Source of the DNA: CAYYKK01 sp964467935
GTDB lineage: Bacteria > Myxococcota_A > Polyangia > Polyangiales > Polyangiaceae
Length of the DNA stretch: 14,070 nucleotides
Assembly (NCBI GenBank): GCA_964467935.1
Contig: CAYYKK010000183.1
Coordinates: 1-14,070, forward strand
Direction of reading: 5' to 3'
Part shown: positions 1-6,280 of the stretch, piece after piece
How positions within the stretch are numbered: the stretch's first letter is position 1
Layout: each line of letters starts with the position of its first letter
Translations under genes and position numbers: made by a program
Notes under the pieces: model-generated
The model's input: the letters and a program-made list of their open reading frames with translations, nothing else
Told to the model about the DNA's origin: nothing
Database searches by the model: none

Positions 1-820
1 GATTCGACGCGGGCCTCTTTGGTCCGAGCCGTCGCCGCCTGCCGGGCGGACCCGAGCGCGGGACGCGCGGGCGAGGGGCGGCGTTTGTGCGGCGCCGCCG
101 AGCGTGCGAGCGCCGCGCGGACGGGGTTGCGACCCTCTCCATCCACCACCGGATCGGCGAAGCCGACGAGCTCGGAGAGGGCCGAGGCGGTCACGCGCGC
201 CTCGTGCTCCGTCGCGACGTCACCCTGCGCCGCCGAGAGCGACACCAGCCGACGCGACGTCGCGAGCGCGAGCGGGAACCGGCCGAGCGAGATGCTCGCG
301 TCCCGGACCCTGCGCGCGACGTCGATGTCGGTCGCCCGAAGGGCGAGCGCCGCGAGGAAGTCGGCGAGGGCGGCGTCGCCACGCCCGGCGCGGAGGCGTA
401 GCGCGGCGCGCGCGAGCAAGCCGTCGGCGCGTTGAAACACGCGGGCGTCACGGCGATTATTGNNNNNNNNNNGAGCAAGCCGTCGGCGAAGCCCGCGACG
501 TGATCGATGCCTGCGGCGTAGGTGCGTTCGGCTTCGTCGACATCCCCCGTCGCCTCGCGCAGCCCACCGAGCGCGAGGTACGCGGGACCGAAGGTCGGAT
601 CGATCTCGATGGCCTGGCGAAACCGATCGAGCGCCACGTCGACCTCGCCGCCCGCGCGATGCGACTGGCCTTGGGCGCAGAGCTCCTCGGCGCGGCTCGT
701 CGCCCAGTTGCCGTCGGCGCGCGCGGCGGCCGGGTCGCCGCACGCCGTCCCCACCGACACCGCCACCACCGCGACGAGCGCGATCGCACGAGCGAGCACG
801 GAGCCGGAGGATCGCGGCAT
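1..820 (-). CDS. TPR-repeat lipoprotein, 3' end beyond window, interrupted by an assembly gap
   Basis: A probable cell-envelope TPR scaffold protein with no recognisable catalytic domain. The ATG at 820 opens a hydrophobic signal (residues 8-26) ending GTA-Cys27, a loose lipobox; signal peptidase I cleavage is the alternative. Four TPR units follow in exact 34-residue phase: about 44-77, 78-111, 112-145 and 146-179, with G8, G15, A20, F/Y24 and A27 visible. The third crosses the N-run. Reading continues after the gap only in a different frame (codons starting at 416, 413 and so on), open to position 1, where the protein becomes Arg/Ala/Pro-rich. The apparent frame break is an artefact of the 10-N placeholder; joining the two copies of a 16-bp repeat restores one frame of at least 253 codons. 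It starts 25 bp after the TPR/PEGA-like gene, so it is probably co-transcribed. No Shine-Dalgarno sequence is seen. The existence of the gene is well supported; its function is unknown. Confidence 0.75.
414..488. repeat. 16-bp direct repeat flanking the gap, probable unmerged contig overlap
   Basis: GAGCAAGCCGTCGGCG occurs at 414-429 and, starting at the first base after the N-run, at 473-488. Both copies encode the residues A-D-G-L-L on the minus strand. The 33 bases between the left copy and the gap (430-462) end in an AT-rich stretch unlike the surroundings. The simplest reading is that the two contigs overlap by this 16-mer and that 430-472 is a mis-extended contig end. Confidence 0.7.
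463..472. other. Assembly gap (10 N)
   Basis: A run of ten N inside the TPR lipoprotein gene. Ten is a conventional scaffold placeholder and cannot be the true length, because the coding frame differs by one on either side. The right-hand contig begins exactly with a 16-mer that also ends the well-behaved part of the left contig. Confidence 0.97.
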
Positions 821-827
821 GCGAGTG

Positions 828-833
828 AAGACT
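828..833 (-). promoter_or_regulatory. Possible -10 element for the TPR lipoprotein gene
   Basis: TAGTCT on the minus strand lies eight bases upstream of the ATG at 820, within CTAGTCT. The same heptamer overlaps the stop codon of the preceding gene (843-849) and recurs upstream of the kinase (3764-3770). If used, it would give a nearly leaderless transcript, in keeping with the missing Shine-Dalgarno sequence. No convincing -35 box is seen, so this is weak. Confidence 0.2.
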
Positions 834-845
834 AGTCGCTGCAGA

Positions 846-1757
846 CTAGAAGTGCCACGTGGCCGTCGCGCTCCCGGCGCCCACGCCGATCTCGGGCACC
901 GGCGAAGCGGGGAGCAGCAGCGCGTGCCGATCGACGACCGGTCGCTTCTTCATGCCGACCGCGAACAGCGGGATGCCGACCGCGAGAGACGCGAGCGACA
1001 GCACGCCGAGGCCGATCACCGGCCCCGGCGCGGGATCGCCCTGCGTCGCGAGGTAGACGGTGCCGACGCCGGCCGCGACGCCGACGCCCATGAGCACACC
1101 GCCGGCCACGATCATGCCGGTGCGACGCTTCATCTTCGCGCCCGGCGAGATGGGGATCGCGACCGTGGTCGTCTTGCCGCCCCCGGGGAGCGCGACGCTC
1201 GTCTCGAACGGCTCGCCTTCGTCGCGATCGGTGGACGCCTTGATGTCGTGATCCCCCGCCGTCACGACGAGCGGCACGTTGAGGTGATCGGGCGGCAGGA
1301 CCGTTCCGTCGAGCGAGACGGTGACCTTCACGTGGGTCGCCGGCACCGAGATCACCAGACGCGAGAGGCGCGCCTCGAGCGACGCGATGCGATCCTCGGC
1401 GACCTTCTGACGATCGGGCTGCAGCGCGGCCTTCGTGCGCTCGACGACCTCCTTGAACTCGTCGTACGCGAGCTCGAGCTTCCCGGCCTTCTCGTGGCAG
1501 TCGGCCATGTTGAAGAGCGTGCCGATGCCCGGGCGAAGCCGCTGGCTCTCCTCGAACTTGGGACAGGCCTCGGCGTACCGACCGTCGGTCATCAGCTTGC
1601 GCCCCTCTTCGAAGAGCTTGTCGGCCTGCGCCGCGTCGGGCGAGTCCGCCGCGTCGCCTTCACCGGCCAGCGCAGTCACCGGCGCGGCGGTCGACAGTGC
1701 GGCGATGGTGATCACGGCGGAGAGGGTTCGGAGACCGAGCCGAAGGGAGGGTCGCAT
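846..1757 (-). CDS. Secreted TPR protein with PEGA-like domain and two C-terminal membrane helices
   Basis: A 303-residue envelope protein of a type common in myxobacteria beside Ser/Thr kinases. Its exact role is unknown. In order it has a Sec signal peptide (about 1-31, cleavage after A-L-A), a TPR-like helical region (about 42-105, with conserved-looking Cys65 and Cys87), a basic/acidic helix (about 107-132), a beta-rich PEGA-like domain (about 133-202), two hydrophobic helices (about 213-238 and 245-269), and a short tail ending W-H-F. The ATG at 1757 is preferred because it starts directly at the signal peptide and has AAAGAGG three bases upstream. In-frame ATGs further up would put a non-hydrophobic extension before the signal. 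The gene lies 194 bp downstream of the kinase and 25 bp upstream of the TPR lipoprotein gene on the same strand. The PEGA assignment is by pattern (a VSVPAT..V.V.LDG-like run followed by a V.AG.H motif) and is less certain than the TPR. Confidence 0.85.
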   Translation of the reverse strand: MRPSLRLGLRTLSAVITIAALSTAAPVTALAGEGDAADSPDAAQADKLFEEGRKLMTDGRYAEACPKFEESQRLRPGIGTLFNMADCHEKAGKLELAYDEFKEVVERTKAALQPDRQKVAEDRIASLEARLSRLVISVPATHVKVTVSLDGTVLPPDHLNVPLVVTAGDHDIKASTDRDEGEPFETSVALPGGGKTTTVAIPISPGAKMKRRTGMIVAGGVLMGVGVAAGVGTVYLATQGDPAPGPVIGLGVLSLASLAVGIPLFAVGMKKRPVVDRHALLLPASPVPEIGVGAGSATATWHF

Positions 1758-1760
1758 GGA

Positions 1761-1767
1761 CCTCTTT
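1761..1767 (-). promoter_or_regulatory. Ribosome binding site deciding the start of the TPR/PEGA-like gene
   Basis: AAAGAGG on the minus strand ends three bases before the ATG at 1757. The spacing is short, but it is the only purine-rich site near the signal peptide start. Confidence 0.5.
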
Positions 1768-1878
1768 CTATCCCAAAGGCCGTGGGCCCACATCATCGTC
1801 GCAGGATTTCTTCCGGTCGAAGACCCGACGAAGACGTGCTCTCGCGCGCCCGCGCGAGCCTCCTTGCATCGCGTTCGC

Positions 1879-1920
1879 GACCCGACCCGAATGACCCGAT
1901 CCGAACGACCCGGCTCGAAC
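1879..1920 (-). repeat. Three tandem 14-bp repeats in the kinase/TPR intergenic region
   Basis: On the minus strand three head-to-tail units run GTTCGAGCCGGGTC (1907-1920), GTTCGGATCGGGTC (1893-1906) and ATTCGGGTCGGGTC (1879-1892), consensus RTTCGRRYCGGGTC. They occupy 42 bp of the 194-bp space (1758-1951) between the kinase stop and the TPR gene, about 120-165 bp before the TPR start. A short dyad, CTCGA-ACG-TCGAG (1914-1926), overlaps their right end. The array could bind a regulator of the TPR genes or simply be a neutral tandem duplication. The rest of this spacer shows nothing recognisable apart from the TPR gene's ribosome binding site. Confidence 0.75.
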
Positions 1921-1951
1921 GTCGAGACGCGAGGGGCGTGTCGTGCCCGCG

Positions 1952-3721
1952 TCAGTGAGGCGTGTCGAAGAGCCCCGGCTTCGCGGTCTGCACCGGGGGC
2001 GGTGGAGGCGGAGGCGTCGGCGGCGGAGGCTTCGTGGTCGGCGGTGGCTCGGTCGTCACGACCGGGGGCGGCGGAGGCGGAGCGGTGGTGACCGGGATCG
2101 CCGAAGCGTGCTGCGGCGGCGGCCGCTGCCCCGGCTTGCTCACGGGCCCGGGGGCGGGGCTCGTCTCGGCAGGAGCGACGACGGGTGCTGCGCTCGCGGT
2201 CGGGGGCGGCGTCGCCGTCGCTGCTGCCGCCGTGCTCGTCGTGCTCGTCGTCGTCGTCGTCGGCAAGGCGACCACGCCGGCGCTCTGTTGGCCCGTCTGC
2301 CCGCCTCGCTCGCGCATCACGATGAAGCCCGACGCCGCGACCGCGCCGATCACGATCGCGCTGAGGCCCACGATGAGAGGCGTGCGCGATGGCTTCGGTT
2401 GCTGTCCGGAGAACGTCCCCGCGAACGCCTGCGGCGGGACCTGCGACACCTGCGAGACCCCGAGCGGGAGCCCCATCGCCGTCGCCGCAGGCGCGCCGAC
2501 GCCGCCGATGAGGGTCGGGGGATGCGACGCGGAGCCCGCGCCCATCGAGTGTTGGTAAGGCACCCCAGGGATGACCGTCGGCGGCACCGGCTCCTCGCCC
2601 GCCATCGGCGGCACACTGCCGCTCGGCGGCATGCTCGCCGGGGCGCCCATCGGGTGCGAGCTGACCGGGTGCCCGCTCACGGGCTGCGAGCCGACGAAGG
2701 GCTGCGATCCACCGAACGCGGCAGGCGCGCCCGGGACGGTGGCGTTCGGGAGGCTGCCACGTGATCCTCGCGAGCCGCCCGGCGTCTGCGCGCCATGGAG
2801 CGCCGCGCTGACGCGGCTGAGGCCGCCTTGCGCGCGCGCGGGAGCGAAGGGCGCGAGCGCGTACGCGAGCGCGGACACGTCCTGAAAGCGCGCGCCCGGA
2901 TCCTTCTGCAGGCAGCGGAGGATCGTCTCGTGCAGCGGCCGCGGCAGATCGCTCCGTCGTGAGAGCAGATCGCGCGGGGCCTCCTGCATGATGTTGACGA
3001 TGAGCGCCGTCATCGTCTCGCCGTCGAAGGGCGGCGCCCCGGCGACGAGCTCGTAGAGGATCGCGCCGAGCGCCCAGATGTCGCTCCGCGCGTCGACGGC
3101 GCGGGTCGAGCGCATCTGCTCGGGCGACATGTAATAGGGCGAGCCCATCACGTCGCTCGACTTCGTCATCCCCTTGTCGGCCTCGTTGGTCGTCGTGATC
3201 TTCGAGATGCCGAAGTCGAGCACCTTGATGCACGGCGCGCCGTCGACGCGGTGGGTGAGGAATAGGTTCGCGGGCTTCAGATCGCGGTGCACGATGCCGA
3301 GCGCGTGGGCCTCCGCGATCGCCTCGCACGCCTGCATGACGAACTCGCAGACGTCGTGGATCTGCTGCGCGCCGCGCGTCTTGACGAGCGTGGAGAGGTC
3401 GCAACCCTCGAGGTACTCCATCACCATGTAGGGTGTCTGGCTGCCGTCGCTCGCCGAGAACGTGCCGACGTCCGTGACGCGCGCGACGTGCTCGCTTCGG
3501 ATGCGCACGGCGGCCTTCGCCTCGCGCAGGAAGCGCTCCGCCGCAGCGGGGTTCTTCGCCGCCTCGGGCAGCAGGATCTTGATCGCGACGCGCTCCTCGA
3601 GCTGCATGTGCGTCGCGGCGACCACGACGCCGAAACCGCCGACGCCCAGCGTGCGATCCACCCGGTACTTGCCTGCGATGATCTGGCCCGGCTGGTAAGC
3701 GGATTCTTGGTCGTGCGACAT
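1952..3721 (-). CDS. Membrane-anchored Hanks-type serine/threonine protein kinase
   Basis: A 589-residue kinase that should phosphorylate Ser/Thr of cytoplasmic targets. The catalytic domain (about 18-290) has every key element: G-loop GVGGFG (26-31), VAIK Lys48, helix-C Glu67, HRDLKPAN with Asp147, Lys149 and Asn152, DFG (169-171), SPEQ (199-202), D-I-W Asp214 and Arg278 near the end. A Gly/Ser/Pro-rich juxtamembrane linker (about 295-446) follows, then one membrane helix (about 448-468) and an extracytoplasmic tail (470-589) rich in Pro, Thr and Ala, without PASTA or other known sensor repeats. By topology the kinase is cytoplasmic and the tail periplasmic. The ATG at 3721 starts eight residues before the conserved P-G-x-I-x-x-x-Y entry; no strong Shine-Dalgarno sequence is visible. 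Two TPR envelope proteins lie downstream on the same strand, candidates for a shared pathway. Active-kinase assignment is confident; substrate is unknown. Confidence 0.96.
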   Translation of the reverse strand: MSHDQESAYQPGQIIAGKYRVDRTLGVGGFGVVVAATHMQLEERVAIKILLPEAAKNPAAAERFLREAKAAVRIRSEHVARVTDVGTFSASDGSQTPYMVMEYLEGCDLSTLVKTRGAQQIHDVCEFVMQACEAIAEAHALGIVHRDLKPANLFLTHRVDGAPCIKVLDFGISKITTTNEADKGMTKSSDVMGSPYYMSPEQMRSTRAVDARSDIWALGAILYELVAGAPPFDGETMTALIVNIMQEAPRDLLSRRSDLPRPLHETILRCLQKDPGARFQDVSALAYALAPFAPARAQGGLSRVSAALHGAQTPGGSRGSRGSLPNATVPGAPAAFGGSQPFVGSQPVSGHPVSSHPMGAPASMPPSGSVPPMAGEEPVPPTVIPGVPYQHSMGAGSASHPPTLIGGVGAPAATAMGLPLGVSQVSQVPPQAFAGTFSGQQPKPSRTPLIVGLSAIVIGAVAASGFIVMRERGGQTGQQSAGVVALPTTTTTSTTSTAAAATATPPPTASAAPVVAPAETSPAPGPVSKPGQRPPPQHASAIPVTTAPPPPPPVVTTEPPPTTKPPPPTPPPPPPPVQTAKPGLFDTPH

Positions 3722-3763
3722 GGGTGAGTCGAAGCCCCCGAGTGAAGCGGCGCGCGCCGTTCG

Positions 3764-3769
3764 AGACTA
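3764..3769 (-). promoter_or_regulatory. Possible -10 element for the kinase gene
   Basis: TAGTCT (within GTGCTAGTCT) on the minus strand lies about 42 bases upstream of the kinase ATG. A poor -35-like TTCGGT sits 18 bases further up. The remainder of the 150-bp spacer 3722-3871 shows no gene. Confidence 0.25.
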
Positions 3770-3871
3770 GCACGGAAAGGCCCGTCGACCGAAAACGCGC
3801 GCACCCGTCACCGCTCACCCTGGTCTCGGCGAGAGGCGCGAAAACGCTCGACTTCCCGCTCTCGGGCGCGC

Positions 3872-4531
3872 TCAGTCGACGAGGCCGAGCACGAAGTCGC
3901 GGACGGTCGCCGCGACCTCGGCGTAGACGACGCGCTGCGGCCGGCCGCTCGCGCGCAGGACGCGGAACGAGTGATCGGCCGCGTCGACCGGAGAAATCCG
4001 GATCGACGGCGGCAGCGCCGCCCCGCTCGTCAGGTCGGAGGGACCGCCGAAAGGATCGCGGGTGCCTTGCACGACGAGCGTCGGCGCGCCCGTCGCGACG
4101 AGCTCGGGTCGACGCGACGGCGACGCGCCCTTCGGCGGGACGAGGGGGAAGGCGAGCGCGACGACCCCGCGCGCGCCGAGCGCGGACGCGGTGCGGCAGG
4201 CGACCCGCGCCCCCGCGCTCCGACCGCCCACGAACACGGGCAGGTCCTTCGGTCGCTCCGCCTCGACGACGGCGACGAACGCCGCGTCGAGCTTCGCTTT
4301 GTCGGACGCGAGCTTCTTTCCGGCCACGCGATACGGCTGCTCGACGAGCGCGACGTGGACGCCCGCGGCGCCGAGCTCGCGCGCGATCTCGACCAGATCC
4401 GGCGCGTCGATCCCGCCGCCTGCGCCGTGCCCGAGGAACAACGCGGCGCGCGCCGGCGCGCCCACCCCGGTCCACGTCACGCGCGCCGTGCCCGCCGGAG
4501 TCTCGACCTCACGAACCACGCGCTCGCTCAC
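3872..4531 (-). CDS. Alpha/beta-hydrolase, KANL3/Tex30 (dienelactone-hydrolase-like) type
   Basis: A 219-residue single-domain alpha/beta hydrolase. The visible triad is Ser105 in the nucleophile elbow G-G-R-S-A-G, Asp159 in G-T-R-D-P-F-G, and His187 in A-D-H-S-F. The early G-H-G-A-G-G motif (34-39) is the oxyanion-side loop typical of the KANL3/Tex30-like group, whose bacterial members are small cytoplasmic hydrolases of unknown substrate. There is no signal peptide, so it should be cytosolic. The start is GTG at 4531; a second GTG four codons on is possible, and no clear Shine-Dalgarno sequence distinguishes them. It follows the nucleotidase gene by 34 bp on the same strand and is probably co-transcribed with it. 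Family confidence is high; natural substrate cannot be told from sequence. Confidence 0.9.
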   Translation of the reverse strand: MSERVVREVETPAGTARVTWTGVGAPARAALFLGHGAGGGIDAPDLVEIARELGAAGVHVALVEQPYRVAGKKLASDKAKLDAAFVAVVEAERPKDLPVFVGGRSAGARVACRTASALGARGVVALAFPLVPPKGASPSRRPELVATGAPTLVVQGTRDPFGGPSDLTSGAALPPSIRISPVDAADHSFRVLRASGRPQRVVYAEVAATVRDFVLGLVD

Positions 4532-4565
4532 GCGCCCGAGCGTAGCGTTCCGCGGCGTCGTGCGG

Positions 4566-6071
4566 CTACTGCTCGTGCGCCATGCGGTCGCGCGCGCTGC
4601 GGAAGTGCTGGAGCGGCGAGTAGGCGCTGAAGTTCGACACCCGGCTCGTGTAGAGACACGCGTACTCCTCGACCTGATCGCCGAAGCTCGACCGATCGTT
4701 CGACTCCTTCAGGAGCGAGCCCCAGAAGGGATGGAACTCGGCGTCGATGATCCGCTCGAGGTCCGCGCTCTCGGCGTCGATCGCGCGCATCTGGCCGCGG
4801 ATCCGCTCGACGCTCCGCTTCACCCGCCCTCGCTCCGCCTCGAGCGCGCCCCGCTCGGAGGGCGTCGCCGGCGCCTCGTCGATCTTCTTCGTGAGGTCCT
4901 TGAAGCGCTGCTGGTAGAAGCGCAGCTGATCCTCGAGCTCCTCGCGCTTGAGCGCGAGCTCCGTCGCGAGGAAGTGCTCCTCCTGCCGCGCCTCGTTCGC
5001 GAGGACCTCGGCCTCCATCTCTTGGATGATCATCACGGTGCGCCAGGCGCTCTCGCGTCGTGAGCGGAGGATGTCGCCGTAGATGTGATCGCCGACGTAG
5101 AGGATGCGATCGCCGCTCACGCCGAGCGCGCGCTCGAGATCCTGGAGGTTGCCGCCTTCGTAGATCGCGCCGCGCTCGAGGGGCAGCGTGGCGGGGCGCG
5201 TGTCGACGCCCTCGCGAACGAGGATCGGCCGCTCGCCCTGGAAGAACGAGGGCTTCTGCGCCGCGACGACGACGACGTCGAAGTAGTGACGGAAGCTCGG
5301 GTACTCGGGCATCGCGTCGCCGAGCAGGTACGTCATCATCTTCTCGGTGTACTGCCAGCGGCTGTTCGTGAGCAGAAAGAGCCTCTTTCCAGCCGATCGG
5401 AGCTTGTGCAGCGTCGGGGCGAGGAGGGGATCGCGATCGACGAACCGCGGCAGATCGGACTCGACCACGTCGATGATGCTGCCGTCGCGGTGCGCCTCGT
5501 CGATCGACTCGCGGATGTCCTCGAAGAGCTTCGCGAAGTCGGTCGGGTAGCCGCGCGCCTCGAGGACGTCGACGACCTTCGCGTAGACGGCCGCCTCGCT
5601 GAGCGCGTAGAGCGTGTCGATGAAGTGGAAGCGCGCGCTCGTGTTGCGGACGCGCTTCGACTGGTAGAGCGCGCGCAGCTCGTCCCGCTCGAGCCTGCGC
5701 AGCCCGTGGTAGCCCTTCTGCACGTGCTTGAAGCGGTCGAGCTTGAGCACGTGGCCGTACTTCTTGTCGATGAGCAGCCCGCGGATGGGGAAGTCGATCG
5801 GGTAGTCCGCGGTCGTCAGCTCGTCCGGGTAGCCGCGGGCCACGAGCTTGCGCACCGTCGCCTCGATGCTGAGCCGGTCCATCTCCGCCTGGTTGTAGAT
5901 GGCCAGGGTGTAGTCCATGTCGAACCCGACCCAGTCGATGCCGGCCATCTTGAGGCTGCGGTTGGCGAAGACGCGCTTGCTCCTCGGGATACGGGTCGGC
6001 TCGGTTGCCGGTACGGTACCTTGAAGGGGAAGCTCCAGCTGCTCTCCAGCCACCAGGAGACGGTACCACAC
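4566..6071 (-). CDS. HAD-IG family 5'-nucleotidase (cytosolic purine nucleotidase-like)
   Basis: A 501-residue HAD-superfamily enzyme of the NT5C2-like HAD-IG group, which dephosphorylates purine nucleoside monophosphates (IMP/GMP in characterised members). Motif I is D51-M-D53-Y-T-L-A (nucleophile and general acid/base), motif II L-T235-N-S, motif III Lys273 in A-Q-K-P-S-F-F, and motif IV G-D328-H-I-Y-G-D333. Between motifs I and II lies the large cap. After motif IV a charged, probably coiled-coil segment (about 355-442) precedes a C-terminal part ending S-A-R-D-R-M. Length is close to the family norm (human NT5C2 561). The longest start is GTG at 6071, with GTG at 6053 an alternative; neither has a good ribosome binding site. 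There is no signal peptide, so it is cytosolic. It is divergent from the di-iron gene and followed by a hydrolase gene. Specificity is inferred from the family only. Confidence 0.93.
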   Translation of the reverse strand: MWYRLLVAGEQLELPLQGTVPATEPTRIPRSKRVFANRSLKMAGIDWVGFDMDYTLAIYNQAEMDRLSIEATVRKLVARGYPDELTTADYPIDFPIRGLLIDKKYGHVLKLDRFKHVQKGYHGLRRLERDELRALYQSKRVRNTSARFHFIDTLYALSEAAVYAKVVDVLEARGYPTDFAKLFEDIRESIDEAHRDGSIIDVVESDLPRFVDRDPLLAPTLHKLRSAGKRLFLLTNSRWQYTEKMMTYLLGDAMPEYPSFRHYFDVVVVAAQKPSFFQGERPILVREGVDTRPATLPLERGAIYEGGNLQDLERALGVSGDRILYVGDHIYGDILRSRRESAWRTVMIIQEMEAEVLANEARQEEHFLATELALKREELEDQLRFYQQRFKDLTKKIDEAPATPSERGALEAERGRVKRSVERIRGQMRAIDAESADLERIIDAEFHPFWGSLLKESNDRSSFGDQVEEYACLYTSRVSNFSAYSPLQHFRSARDRMAHEQ

Positions 6072-6280
6072 CCCCGCGGGCGGTCGCCTTTTCCGCCACT
6101 TCGGCCATCGCTCGGCCCCGATCGAGGCGCCCGCGGGCGGAGGAGCACGCTCGCGCCTGGCCCCTCGGGGGAAGGCCGGAGCGAGCAGGAACGCGCCAGG
6201 AGGGCCCCTCGGCCGAGGCGCGTAGATTTGCGCGACGCTGGCGAATCGTACGCGCTTTTGTGTATGTTCCCGTCGCCTCT
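6072..6280. promoter_or_regulatory. Divergent intergenic region with palindromes
   Basis: These 209 bp separate the divergent nucleotidase and di-iron genes and must hold both promoters. The region contains a 12-bp palindrome CCTCGGCCGAGG (6207-6218), a second one CGCCCGCGGGCG (6128-6139), a CCCC-TC-GGGG mini-hairpin (6161-6170), and an 11-mer CCCGCGGGCGG repeated at 6073-6083 and 6130-6140. Near the right end TGTATGTT (6261-6268) is the most AT-rich spot and could be an extended -10 for the plus-strand gene, about 13 bases before its ATG. No -35 is convincing, and no small gene is evident. Confidence 0.4.

Noticed and set aside
1..820. Frameshifted pseudogene at the left edge
   Set aside because: The frame break coincides with a 10-N placeholder, and a 16-bp overlap restores perfect TPR phasing, so it is an assembly artefact.
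1962..2558. Plus-strand Gly/Val-rich open frame resembling a Gly-rich protein
   Set aside because: It is the complement of the Pro/Ala/Thr-rich kinase tail and has no independent start or family signature.
846..4475. A 1209-codon open frame on the minus strand spanning kinase and hydrolase
   Set aside because: Only its last 303 codons (from 1757) are real. The rest is an out-of-frame Arg-rich shadow of the kinase and hydrolase genes, a normal effect of high GC content.
6013..6067. ACGGTACC repeated at 6013-6020 and 6060-6067 as a possible operator
   Set aside because: Both copies lie in the 5' coding end of the nucleotidase, and an 8-mer pair is within chance for this composition. It would matter only if the true start is further downstream.
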